DNA from: Deltaproteobacteria bacterium
GTDB taxonomy: Bacteria; Myxococcota_A; UBA9160; SMWR01
Direction: 5' to 3'
Assembly: GCA_004356735.1 (NCBI GenBank)
Contig: SMWR01000054.1
Span: forward strand, 1-36,354
Length of the DNA: 36,354 bases
The position numbers and the translations under genes were made by a program. This document shows positions 16,416 to 23,935 of the stretch, piece after piece (within the stretch, counting starts at the first letter, position 1; every line of letters starts with the position of its first letter). Under the pieces are notes generated by a model. It saw only the letters and a program-made list of their open reading frames with translations. It ran no database searches and was not told the DNA's origin.

Positions 16416-17237
16416 ATGATTTCGACGATCTTGGTGGCAAGCGATGGTTCTGAAGCTTCGAGTGTGGCCGAACGCTATGGCGTGGGTCTGGCCGGCCGAC
16501 TGGAGGCGCGTGTGTTGGGTCTTTCGGTCATCGAGGAGCGCCTGGCGCGCGGCCTGAAAGACGATGGCCTCGGCGTCATGGCGCCGTCGCAGGAAGCCTT
16601 CGCGGCCTACCTGAAGAGCCGCGCCGAGGCGACCTGCCGGCGCCTGTCGGAAAAGGCGCGGGCCGCAGGGATCGAGAGCCAGTGCGAGACCGCACAGGGA
16701 ATCGCCGACGACCTGATCGTCGAACGCGGACAGCACGCGGACCTGCTCGTGCTGGGACGCGACGGGCAACACAAGGAGTTTCGGACTGGATTGATCGGTT
16801 CGACGGTCAACGGCGTGGTTCGCAAGACCGGAAAGTCGGTGCTGGTGGTGCCCGATGGCGCTCAGCTGTCGGGGCCGATCATGCTGTCCTTTGATGGTTC
16901 GCCCGGCTCGCGGTTGGCCGCAGCGCTTGCCGTCGAGTTCGCCAAGAAGCTGTCCGAGCCGGTGCACGTCTTCGTCGATTCGAAGGACAAGGGGCGCGCC
17001 ATCGCTCGCTTCGACGAAATCCGCAGCGTCGTCGGAGCCCTGCCGGTACCGGTGCGTGAGATCTCGTCCACCCTCGGCAGGCCCGACGTAAAGGTCGTCG
17101 ACTCGGCACGCGAGGTCCGGGCGGGGTTGATCGTGATGGGTGCCTTCGGCCGCAATCGGATCACCGACTACTTCCTCGGCAGCAACTCGGCGGCCGTGAT
17201 CCGCACCTCGCCGATCGCGGTGCTGGTTGCGCGCTAG
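16416..17237 (+). CDS. Tandem universal stress protein (UspA family)
   Basis: The 273-aa product contains two UspA domains. The first begins STILVASDGSEASS and carries an ATP-binding motif of the form GRDG, then GLIGST, NGVVRKTGKSVLVV. The second begins IMLSFDGSPGSRL and ends GAFGRNRITDYFLG followed by SNSAAVIRT. Tandem UspA proteins bind ATP or AMP and act in stress survival. The ATG at 16416 was chosen because it starts the first strand directly and follows a GGAGA-like site; the frame upstream is unrelated. It lies six bases before lpxD, suggesting co-transcription. The GCGCTACGC motif seen at several gene ends lies in the gap upstream (16374-16382). Confidence 0.93.
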   Translation: MISTILVASDGSEASSVAERYGVGLAGRLEARVLGLSVIEERLARGLKDDGLGVMAPSQEAFAAYLKSRAEATCRRLSEKARAAGIESQCETAQGIADDLIVERGQHADLLVLGRDGQHKEFRTGLIGSTVNGVVRKTGKSVLVVPDGAQLSGPIMLSFDGSPGSRLAAALAVEFAKKLSEPVHVFVDSKDKGRAIARFDEIRSVVGALPVPVREISSTLGRPDVKVVDSAREVRAGLIVMGAFGRNRITDYFLGSNSAAVIRTSPIAVLVAR

Positions 17238-17243
17238 GCGGGA

Positions 17244-18305
17244 ATGGTTCCGGTTGTGACGATCCGTCCGATCCGCTTGGCGGAGCTGGCCGACGTGTTG
17301 GAGCGGCCCTTCGAAGGCGAGGGCGACTTCGAGATCAAGGGCGTCGCGGCCCTCGCCTCCGCGGGTCCCAGTGATCTCTCCTTCGTCCGTTCAGAACGCT
17401 GGAGTGATGCCGTGTCGGCTTCAGCGGCAGGCGCCGTGATTGCGCCCGAGGGCGTCGACGTGGGAGGCCGCGCGGTGATCCGCTCGCCCCATCCGGGCCT
17501 CGACTTCGCCCGCGCCGTGCGACGCATCCAGCCGATGCCGCGGCTGCCGGCCGGCATCGACCCCGGCGCTCACGTGGCGGACGATGCCCAGTTGGATCCG
17601 ACGGCCGCAATCGGACCGGGCTGCGTCGTCGGCTCCGGTGCACGCGTCGGCGCGCGGTCGGTCCTGTACGCCAACGTGACCCTCTACGCCGGCGTCGTGG
17701 TGGGAGTCGATTGCAGGGTCCATGCCGGCTGTGTCCTGCGCGAGGGAACCGTGCTTGGCGATCGGGTGGCGCTGCAGCCGGGAGTCATGCTCGGCGGCGA
17801 CGGGTTCGGCTACGTCGGGAATGAGAAGGACGAGTGGGAATCGGTTCCCCAGACCGGCGGGGTCATCGTGGAAGATGACGTCGAGATCGGCGCCAACGCG
17901 ACCGTCGACCGAGGAACGCTGGGCGACACGCTGATTCGTCGCGGCGTGAAGATCGACGATCTATGCCTGATTGCTCACAACTGCGATGTGGGAGAGAACG
18001 TCCTGATCGCGGGCCAGGTCGGGATCGCCGGCAGCGTCGAGATCGGGCGCGACGCGATCCTGCTCTCCCAGGTCGGAGTGGCCGACCACGTTCGCATCGG
18101 GGCCCGCGCCTATGTCGGACCCCAGTCCGGTGTCCCGGCGGATCTCGAGACTGGCGCTCGAGTGCTCGGGACGCCCGCTCTCGACCTGCCGCTGGGTCGA
18201 CGCGTGGTGGTGTCGATGCGCCGAATCCCGGAGTTGTTGCGCAGGATGCGTCGCCTGGAGCGCCGTCTCGACCCGGATGCCTCCGACGCGGTCGAGCCGG
18301 AATGA
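17244..18305 (+). CDS. lpxD: UDP-3-O-(3-hydroxyacyl)glucosamine N-acyltransferase
   Basis: LpxD adds the N-linked hydroxyacyl chain in the third step of lipid A synthesis, so the organism makes lipopolysaccharide. The 353-aa length is typical. An N-terminal uridine-binding domain ([12 protein letters not shown]) is followed by many left-handed beta-helix hexapeptide repeats. The catalytic histidine is His245 in [14 protein letters not shown]-terminal helix ends the protein. No lpxA, lpxB or fabZ is adjacent; instead a universal stress protein gene precedes it and rnhB follows with an ATGA overlap. In many bacteria rnhB also lies near lpx genes. Confidence 0.96.
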   Translation: MVPVVTIRPIRLAELADVLERPFEGEGDFEIKGVAALASAGPSDLSFVRSERWSDAVSASAAGAVIAPEGVDVGGRAVIRSPHPGLDFARAVRRIQPMPRLPAGIDPGAHVADDAQLDPTAAIGPGCVVGSGARVGARSVLYANVTLYAGVVVGVDCRVHAGCVLREGTVLGDRVALQPGVMLGGDGFGYVGNEKDEWESVPQTGGVIVEDDVEIGANATVDRGTLGDTLIRRGVKIDDLCLIAHNCDVGENVLIAGQVGIAGSVEIGRDAILLSQVGVADHVRIGARAYVGPQSGVPADLETGARVLGTPALDLPLGRRVVVSMRRIPELLRRMRRLERRLDPDASDAVEPE

Positions 18306-19099
18306 AGCGTGTCCCGCTGAGCCGGCTCGAACGACAGATCCAGCAGGCGCGGGAGGGGCCCGAGCTTCAGGCCCTGCTGGTGCCCCTGAAACAGGACCCG
18401 CGCCAGGGTGCCCGGCGGATCGTCGAGCGCACCGAGCGTCGGCTGCTGGCCGCGGCCCATGAGCGCGAGCGCCTCGCCGGTCTTTTCGAGCTGCGCCGGC
18501 AGTTGATCGCCGCGGGTGCACGAAGGGTGGCCGGGGTCGACGAGGTCGGCGTCGGGCCCCTGGCCGGTCCGGTCGTGGCCTGCGCCGTGGTTCTTCCGGA
18601 GGAGATGGACCTTCCCGGTCTGAACGATTCCAAGCAGCTCTCGCCGGGCGCGCGCCAAGAACTGTCCCGGCGCATACGCGCCCAGGCCGTCGACGTTTCG
18701 GTGGCGGAAGTGACGCCGCATGACATCGATCGGCTCAACATCCACCACGCCACGCTCGAAGCCATGCGCCGTGCCGTCGTGGGCCTGACTCAGCCGCCCG
18801 ATCACGTGCTGGTCGATGCCCGCACGATTCCGGGTCTCGAGGTCCGGCAAACGGCCATCGTTGGTGGCGACTCCAAAGACGGTTCGATCGCGGCGGCCTC
18901 GATCGTGGCCAAGGTGTATCGTGATGCGCTGATGGTGGAACTCGACGCGCGTTTTCCGGTGTACGGGTTCGCTCGCCACAAGGGCTATCCGACACCCGAT
19001 CATCAGCAAGCGCTTCGCGTTCACGGTCCATCGCCAGAGCATCGGCGTTCGTTCGCTCCCGTGGCACGCGCGGCCGTTGGCCGGTCTGCGCCGGCCTAG
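18302..19099 (+). CDS. rnhB: Ribonuclease HII with a variant GRG motif
   Basis: RNase HII cuts RNA in RNA-DNA hybrids and at single ribonucleotides in DNA. The 265-aa product has an N-terminal helical extension of about 75 residues with [14 protein letters not shown], also found in Bacillus-type enzymes, then the catalytic domain starting [16 protein letters not shown] with acidic residues Asp80 and Glu81. Later blocks [24 protein letters not shown] and [14 protein letters not shown] fit the family. The GRG motif that recognises the ribonucleotide junction reads GVG (Val84), an unusual change at a conserved position. The ATG at 18302 overlaps the lpxD stop. Whether the enzyme keeps single-ribonucleotide specificity is open. 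Confidence 0.94.
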   Translation: MKRVPLSRLERQIQQAREGPELQALLVPLKQDPRQGARRIVERTERRLLAAAHERERLAGLFELRRQLIAAGARRVAGVDEVGVGPLAGPVVACAVVLPEEMDLPGLNDSKQLSPGARQELSRRIRAQAVDVSVAEVTPHDIDRLNIHHATLEAMRRAVVGLTQPPDHVLVDARTIPGLEVRQTAIVGGDSKDGSIAAASIVAKVYRDALMVELDARFPVYGFARHKGYPTPDHQQALRVHGPSPEHRRSFAPVARAAVGRSAPA

Positions 19100-19106
19100 C
19101 CCGAGC

Positions 19107-20078
19107 ATGCGGCTCTTTGAAAAGCCCGAAGACTTCCAGGTCGACGAAGTGCCGCTCTATGCTCCGACAGGGGAGGGTAGTCACACGTTCGTACGGATCG
19201 AGAAGCGCAATCGCACCACGCCCGAAGTTGCCCAGGACCTGGCGCGGGCCGCCGGAGTAAAGGCGCGGGACGTGGGCTATGCCGGGCTGAAGGACAAGCT
19301 GGCGGTCACCACCCAGTGGTTCTCGGTGCCCGGCCTCGCTCCCGAAGCGGCACTTGCGTTGGAGTTGTCCGACGCGCGCGTGCTCGAGGCCGAGGCGCAT
19401 CCCCACAAGCTCCGGACGGGCCAGCTTCGCGCGAACCGCTTTCGCATCCTGGCCAGGGATGCCGAGCGGCAAGGAGACGCTGCCGAGGCGCGGGTCCAGG
19501 AGCTCGTGGCACGCGGAATGCCGAACCGCTTCGGTCCCCAGCGCTTTGGTCGTCGCGGCGACAACGCCGATCTCGGGCGACGTCTGCTTGCGGGCGAGCT
19601 CAACATGAGGGATCGCCGACGTGCGCGTCTGTTTGTTTCCGCGCTTCAGGCCGAGGTGTTCAACATCGTCCTCGAGCGCCGCGAGCTGCCGCTCGACGCC
19701 GTCGAGGTGGGCGACGTCGCCAGGGTGCAGGCCAGTGGCGGGCTCTTTCTCGTGGAAGACGCCAAGGCAGAAAACAAGCGAGCCCAGCGCTTCGAGATCA
19801 GTCCAACCGGCCCGATCTTCGGCAATCGTGTCATCGAACCCGCCAGCCCCGTGGCGGAACGGGAGCGGGCCGTTGCGACGGAGTGCGGAATCGACATCGA
19901 TTCGGTTTCGCCGCCGCCGGGTGTTCGGCTTCGCGGTGCCCGCCGTCCACTGCGCGTACTTCCCGAGGAGGTTCGAATCGAGCGCGAGGGACCGGATCTG
20001 GTGGTTCAGTTCATGCTTCCGCCCGGCAGCTATGCCAGCGTGTTCCTCCAGGAAGTCCTGGGAGACACATCCGACTGA
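19107..20078 (+). CDS. truD: tRNA pseudouridine(13) synthase
   Basis: TruD converts uridine 13 of certain tRNAs to pseudouridine. The 323-aa product begins MRLFEKPEDFQVDEVPLY and carries the catalytic aspartate Asp63 in VGYAGLKDKLAVTTQWFS. RNRTTPEVAQDLAR and GMPNRFGPQRFGRRGDNA are further family blocks, and the C-terminal FMLPPGSYASVFLQEVL closes the fold. The ATG at 19107 lies seven bases after rnhB and gives the expected N-terminus. It probably shares the rnhB transcript. Confidence 0.95.
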   Translation: MRLFEKPEDFQVDEVPLYAPTGEGSHTFVRIEKRNRTTPEVAQDLARAAGVKARDVGYAGLKDKLAVTTQWFSVPGLAPEAALALELSDARVLEAEAHPHKLRTGQLRANRFRILARDAERQGDAAEARVQELVARGMPNRFGPQRFGRRGDNADLGRRLLAGELNMRDRRRARLFVSALQAEVFNIVLERRELPLDAVEVGDVARVQASGGLFLVEDAKAENKRAQRFEISPTGPIFGNRVIEPASPVAERERAVATECGIDIDSVSPPPGVRLRGARRPLRVLPEEVRIEREGPDLVVQFMLPPGSYASVFLQEVLGDTSD

Positions 20079-20103
20079 CGGCCGCATCGGGAGGCGGTAT
20101 GCT
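20075..20103 (+). promoter_or_regulatory. Putative sigma-70 promoter for cysK
   Basis: CTGACG at 20075-20080 and TATGCT at 20098-20103 are 17 bases apart, the same TATGCT box and spacing as the promoter at 839-867. It starts within the last codons of truD and would start transcription close to the AGGAG site before cysK, giving a very short leader. Confidence 0.45.
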
Positions 20104-20139
20104 GGCGACGTCTTTTGATCTCTGTCGCCAGGAGTTCCC

Positions 20140-21099
20140 ATGAACATCGCCAACAACATTGTCGAACTGATCGGTCGCACCCCGCTGGTGCGCCTCAATC
20201 GAGTCGTGGCTGGAGTGAAGCCCCAGATCCTCGCGAAGCTCGAGAGCCAGAACCCGGCCGGGAGTGTCAAGGACCGCATTGGTCTCGCCATGATCGAGGC
20301 GGGCGAGCGCGACGGGCTGCTCAAGCCGGGCGAAACCGTCATCGTCGAGCCTACCAGCGGCAACACGGGTATCGCCCTGGCCTTCGTGGCGGCCGTCAAG
20401 GGCTACCAGTGTATCCTGACGATGCCGGAGTCTTTTAGCCCCGAGCGTCGCGCCGTGCTGCGGGCCTTCGGGGCGAAGCTGGTCCTGACCGATCCGTCCA
20501 AGGGCATGCCGGGTGCCATCGACAAGGCGAACGAGATCACGGCGGCGCTTCCGAACTCGTTCATGCCGCAACAGTTTCGCAATCCGGCGAACCCCGAGGT
20601 CCACCGCAAGACCACGGCGGAAGAAATCTGGAACGACACCGACGGCGAGGTTGATGCGCTGATTTCGGGTGTGGGCACGGGTGGAACACTGACCGGAATC
20701 GCCCAGGCCCTGAAGGAGCGCAAGCCCTCGTTCCAGGCGATCGCCGTCGAGCCGGCCGAAAGCCCCGTTCTGTCGGGCGGGTCGCCATCCCCCCATGTGA
20801 TCCAGGGCATCGGCGCGGGATTCGTTCCCGAAATTCTCGATACGGAGTTGATCGATGGCATCATCACCGTTGAGAACGACGAGGCCCTCGAAATGGCACG
20901 CCGCATGGCGATCGAGGAGGGCATCCTCTGTGGCATCTCCTCCGGGGCCGCCGTCTCGGCCGCGATCAAGTACGCGACCGGAGAAGGTGCGAAGCTGGGC
21001 ACGATCGTTGTGATCATCCCGAGCTTTGGCGAGCGCTACATCCAGACCAAGCTCTTCGATCCCTATCGGTACGAGGGGAGTGACGACGTCGAGGTCTGA
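20140..21099 (+). CDS. cysK: Cysteine synthase A (O-acetylserine sulfhydrylase)
   Basis: CysK makes L-cysteine from O-acetylserine and sulfide with PLP. The 319-aa product is full length. PLP binds Lys44 in [12 protein letters not shown], the substrate loop is [13 protein letters not shown] (Thr72 to Gly77), the phosphate loop is [14 protein letters not shown], and [11 protein letters not shown] lies near the end. The start has a clear AGGAG site nine bases upstream. The carbonic-anhydrase-like frame begins inside its last codons. Confidence 0.96.
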   Translation: MNIANNIVELIGRTPLVRLNRVVAGVKPQILAKLESQNPAGSVKDRIGLAMIEAGERDGLLKPGETVIVEPTSGNTGIALAFVAAVKGYQCILTMPESFSPERRAVLRAFGAKLVLTDPSKGMPGAIDKANEITAALPNSFMPQQFRNPANPEVHRKTTAEEIWNDTDGEVDALISGVGTGGTLTGIAQALKERKPSFQAIAVEPAESPVLSGGSPSPHVIQGIGAGFVPEILDTELIDGIITVENDEALEMARRMAIEEGILCGISSGAAVSAAIKYATGEGAKLGTIVVIIPSFGERYIQTKLFDPYRYEGSDDVEV

Positions 21100-21535
21100 G
21101 GGCAGTCGGCCCATCATTCGTCCTTTCCACGGCATCTGGCCGAAGATCCATGCCAGTGCCTGGGTCGCTCCGGGAGCCGTGGTCGTGGGGGACGTGGAGA
21201 TCGGACCCGACTCGAGCGTCTGGTATGCCTCGGTGTTGCGCGGCGATGTCCACAGCATCCGGATCGGTGCGCGCAGCAACCTTCAGGACCACTGCGTTGT
21301 GCATGTGACCCGGGGAAGGTATCGCTGTGAGGTGGGCGACGAGGTGACGGTGGGCCATCGCGCGACCCTTCACGGCTGTCGGGTGGAAGACGCCGCCTTG
21401 ATCGGCATCGGCTCCATCGTCCTCGATGGCGCCCAGATCGGTGAAGGGGCCGTCGTGGCGGCTGGGGCGCTACGCGCACGCGCACCGGGCAGAGGACGGC
21501 GAGGCCTGAGGCGCTACGCGCGCGCACCGGGCTGA
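21080..21535 (+). CDS. Gamma-carbonic anhydrase-like protein with an altered C-terminus
   Basis: The 151-aa product is a left-handed beta-helix protein of the gamma-carbonic anhydrase family, which uses zinc to hydrate CO2. The histidines of the metal site appear in [10 protein letters not shown] and [10 protein letters not shown]. The N-terminus [21 protein letters not shown] is typical. After VVAAG the protein leaves the family: the usual C-terminal helix is missing and an Arg/Ala/Gly-rich tail encoded by a 42-44 bp tandem repeat takes its place. Family proteins are about 20-30 residues longer, so this copy is probably truncated. The GTG at 21080, inside the cysK end, is the best start; an ATT or ATC near 21110 after GAGGGCAG is an alternative. 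Confidence 0.8.
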   Translation: MTTSRSEGSRPIIRPFHGIWPKIHASAWVAPGAVVVGDVEIGPDSSVWYASVLRGDVHSIRIGARSNLQDHCVVHVTRGRYRCEVGDEVTVGHRATLHGCRVEDAALIGIGSIVLDGAQIGEGAVVAAGALRARAPGRGRRGLRRYARAPG

Positions 21536-21562
21536 GGACGACGAGGCCTGAGACGCTACGCT
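21466..21562. repeat. Tandem repeat of 42-44 bp, about 2.25 copies
   Basis: Copy A (21466-21509) and copy B (21510-21551) both run from GGCGCTACGCG to GAGGCCTGA and differ by a two-base indel and a few substitutions. A third partial copy begins at 21552. Copy A and most of copy B encode the abnormal tail of the carbonic anhydrase and supply its stop. The core GCGCTACGC also occurs at 2625-2633 and 16374-16382, each near a gene end. Confidence 0.75.
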
Positions 21563-21597
21563 CCACTCGCCTGGATTGTGGGCCTGAGGTGGCATCG

Positions 21598-22218
21598 ATG
21601 CCGCGTCGCGAAGAGAAAAAGGCGGAATCGCGTCGTCGGATCCTCGATTCGGCTCGGTCGGTCTTCTTCCGAGACGGTTTCATGGCCGCGAATCTGGACG
21701 AGGTGGCCGACAAGGCGGGTGTCGCCAAGGGGACGCTGTACCGGTATTTCGAGAGCAAGGCCGAGCTCTATGTGGCCGTGCTCGCCCACAATGGCGCCAT
21801 CTTCGAACAGAAGATGCGAGCGACGCTTTCGTCCAACCTTTCGGCCGTCGAGCAGGTTCGGACGACGGCCCGCTTCTACTTCGCCCACTACGTTGAGAAT
21901 CGGGACTACTTCCAGATCTTCTGGGCCATCGAGAACCAGTCGGTCATCGGCGAACTCCCGAGCACGGTGCTCGACCAGGTTGCGCGGCTCTGGGAACAGT
22001 GCATCCAGATCGTGGCCGAGTTGATCGAGAACGGAGTCAAGCAGGGCGAGTTTCGGGACTGCGACTCCTGGGAGGTTGCCCACCTGTTATGGACGATTGC
22101 GAACGGTCTCATCCAGACCGAGCACTCGGCGACCCGTCGTCGCCTGCGGCGAACCGGCCTCGATGAGGCGTTCGACGACGCCCTCGAGCTCGTCCTCCGC
22201 GGCCTTCGCGTCAGCTGA
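21598..22218 (+). CDS. TetR-family transcriptional regulator
   Basis: The 206-aa product has the TetR layout: an N-terminal DNA-binding domain (ESRRRILDSARSVFFRDG, then LDEVADKAGVAKGTLYRYF as the helix-turn-helix) and a helical ligand domain. The second part contains FYFAHYVENRDYFQIFWAIE and ends AFDDALELVLRGLRVS. Such regulators usually repress fatty acid, efflux or detoxification genes. The ATG at 21598 was chosen because GAGGTGG lies five bases before it; a GTG at 21589 is in frame. The broken methyltransferase gene starts 18 bases downstream, so it was possibly co-transcribed. No operator was identified. Confidence 0.92.
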   Translation: MPRREEKKAESRRRILDSARSVFFRDGFMAANLDEVADKAGVAKGTLYRYFESKAELYVAVLAHNGAIFEQKMRATLSSNLSAVEQVRTTARFYFAHYVENRDYFQIFWAIENQSVIGELPSTVLDQVARLWEQCIQIVAELIENGVKQGEFRDCDSWEVAHLLWTIANGLIQTEHSATRRRLRRTGLDEAFDDALELVLRGLRVS

Positions 22219-22236
22219 CCCGACCCCGGACGGCCC

Positions 22237-23065
22237 ATGGCCAACGACGCAGAAGAGCGGGTAAAACGCTTCTATCGCGACGTCGGCTGGCAGACCCAGG
22301 ACGGCATCGCCGAAGACACCCGGCGATTCGAGGACCTTCGCGCCTGCGCCGGGGACTACGTCCGCCGCTGTCGACTCCGCGTGATGCGCCACACATTCCG
22401 GAGCGCGGCGCGGCCATCCTCGACATGGCCTCGGGCCCGATCGTCTTCGACGAATATCTCGAGTACTCCAAGAACTTCGAAAAACGCCACTGCGTCGACC
22501 TGTCTGAGGTGGCTCTGGAAGGTGCGCGGGCGCGCATCGGCGACCACGGCGTCTACCATTGCGGCAGCTTCTTCGATCTCGAATTCGATGACGACTTCTT
22601 CGACTGCGCCCTGAGCCTCCACACGATCTACCACATGGATGCCGGTCGGCAGGAGATCGCCGTGCGAAAACTTCTGCGCGTCACGAAGCCCGGCCATCCG
22701 GTCATCGTCGTGTACACCAGCCCGCGCACGTTGCTGGCCAAGCTGTGATGCCTTGGCGCTGGTTCAAGCAGACCGTGAAGCGCATCCTCGTTGGCCGGCT
22801 CGAGCCGAAGGAGCCCGAGCTCTACTTCTCACCGCACCCGATTGATTGGTGGCGACGCTTCGAAGACATCGCCGACGTCCAGATCTTCCCCTGGCGTTCC
22901 TTCGACACGCCTCATCAACAAGTCCTGTTCCCGAACAATGCCCTGGGCCGCTGGATGTTCGACCGCCTCTTTGCTCTCGAAGACCGCTTCCCGCGCTTTT
23001 TCGCGCGCAACTTCCAATGGCCGATGATCGTGCTGCGGCGCAGCGGGGGTGATTCAAGCGACTGA
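22237..23065 (+). pseudogene. SAM-dependent methyltransferase gene broken by two frameshifts
   Basis: Three consecutive pieces in different frames together make one class I methyltransferase of about 275 residues. Piece 1 starts MANDAEERVKRFYRDVGW and ends near 22395. Piece 2 resumes as PERGAAILDMASGP, the SAM-binding motif I, and runs to a TGA at 22746-22748. Piece 3 resumes at MPWRWFKQTVKRIL and ends at 23065. At the first break the sequence CACACATTCCGG would be in frame if one CA were removed. At the second, CTGTGATG would be in frame if one TG were removed. Each break thus looks like a two-base duplication. The pieces remain protein-like, so the damage is recent or is a sequence error. 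Confidence 0.82.
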
Positions 23066-23121
23066 GAGGCCCGGTCCGCGTCGCCCCGATCCGAGCTCGA
23101 ACCGCTGCGCGATCTCGTCGC

Positions 23122-23313
23122 GTGGATCGGCCGGGATTGGATGGCGGAGCGCCGAGCTTCCAAGTTGAATTCTGCCGCGACGGCCGCGACTTGCGAGTCT
23201 GGCTCGCGAGCGGGGCGATTTTCCCCGCGGGGTTCGAGCTTCCACCGGTTGACACCGGAACGGGTCTGCGAGACTTTGGCAGCAACGTCATGCACGGGGG
23301 GACGCGGTCATGA
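23122..23313 (+). CDS. Possible 63-aa protein coupled to the acyl carrier protein gene
   Basis: A GTG at 23122 opens 63 codons ending TGA at 23311-23313, which overlaps the acyl carrier protein start as ATGA. The translation has protein-like composition (FQVEFCRDGRDLRVWLASG) but no family I recognise and no clear ribosome binding site. If it is not a gene, 23066-23309 is a noncoding gap of 244 bases. Confidence 0.3.
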   Translation: MDRPGLDGGAPSFQVEFCRDGRDLRVWLASGAIFPAGFELPPVDTGTGLRDFGSNVMHGGTRS

Positions 23314-23558
23314 TGGAGAGCTTGAGCGAACTGAGAAACCGGATCCGTACGCTGGTTGCGGAGCAGTTGGGTCTCGATGTGGCAGAGGTCGATCCCGAAG
23401 CGAGCATTCTCGATGATCTCGGCGCTGATTCGCTCGACGTGGTCGAGCTGGTCATGCTCCTGGAGGATGAGTTCGACATCGAGGTGCCGGACAAGGCGGC
23501 CGAGGCGATGCGAACCATCGCCGACTTCGAACGCTACGTCGCAAAGCAGGTGGCCTGA
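23310..23558 (+). CDS. Acyl carrier protein
   Basis: The 82-aa acidic protein has the carrier fold and the 4'-phosphopantetheine attachment serine at Ser41 in DLGADSLDVVELVM. The N-terminus RIRTLVAEQLGLDVAEVDP and the end TIADFERYVAKQ match AcpP-type proteins. It carries growing acyl chains as thioesters. No fab genes are nearby, and it sits between a broken methyltransferase gene and polA, so it could be the primary ACP or a specialised one. Two adjacent ATG codons at 23310 and 23313 are possible starts. Confidence 0.94.
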   Translation: MMESLSELRNRIRTLVAEQLGLDVAEVDPEASILDDLGADSLDVVELVMLLEDEFDIEVPDKAAEAMRTIADFERYVAKQVA

Positions 23559-23565
23559 GGGCACG

Positions 23566-23591
23566 CCGCCACAGCGGCGCGCCGCTGGCGG
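23566..23591. terminator. Inverted repeat between convergent genes
   Basis: CCGCCACAGCGGCG (23566-23579) pairs with CGCCGCTGGCGG (23580-23591), leaving one bulged CA. It lies between the ACP gene end and the end of the minus-strand 95-aa gene and could stop both transcripts. There is no strong T-run on either side. Confidence 0.5.
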
Positions 23592-23606
23592 AGTTTCGGG
23601 AGCGGG

Positions 23607-23894
23607 TCAGGTCTGGGGGCGGAGGCCGGGGAGCCAACCCTTCACTGCACCCCCCAGGACCGTTGCGATCGCAGCGACGAGTGCGATCCCCAGGCGCGGT
23701 CGCATGTTGGCCTGGAGCATGTTCGTGACCGCCTCCTGCTGCTCGGGCCCGGGTGGGATCGTCTTCAGCGCCTGGATCATCTCGGGCATGACCAGCAGCA
23801 TCGCGTAAAGAAAGAACACGCCGAGCAGGTAGAATATCCCGAGCATGAAGCGCGGCCGGAAGGTTGGCCGTCGGCTTTGGGCCGGTTCGGACAT
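23607..23894 (-). CDS. Small two-helix membrane protein of unknown function
   Basis: The 95-aa product has two hydrophobic segments (FMLGIFYLLGVFFLYAMLLVM and LGIALVAAIATVLGGAVKG) joined by a polar loop. No family is recognised. The ATG at 23894 is preferred; a GTG at 23900 adds two residues. It is divergent from polA with a gap of about 40 bases, so their promoters are close. Confidence 0.65.
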   Translation of the reverse strand: MSEPAQSRRPTFRPRFMLGIFYLLGVFFLYAMLLVMPEMIQALKTIPPGPEQQEAVTNMLQANMRPRLGIALVAAIATVLGGAVKGWLPGLRPQT

Positions 23895-23935
23895 CGCCAC
23901 GCTAGCGTATGAAGTCCCAGAGGCAGCGTCAAACC

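Noticed and set aside
18735-20399. Minus-strand frame of 554 codons opposite rnhB, truD and cysK
   Set aside because: All three plus-strand genes have catalytic motifs; the long open antisense frame is a result of high GC.
21466-21562. CRISPR or recombinase array
   Set aside because: The copies are directly adjacent without spacers, which is a simple tandem duplication.
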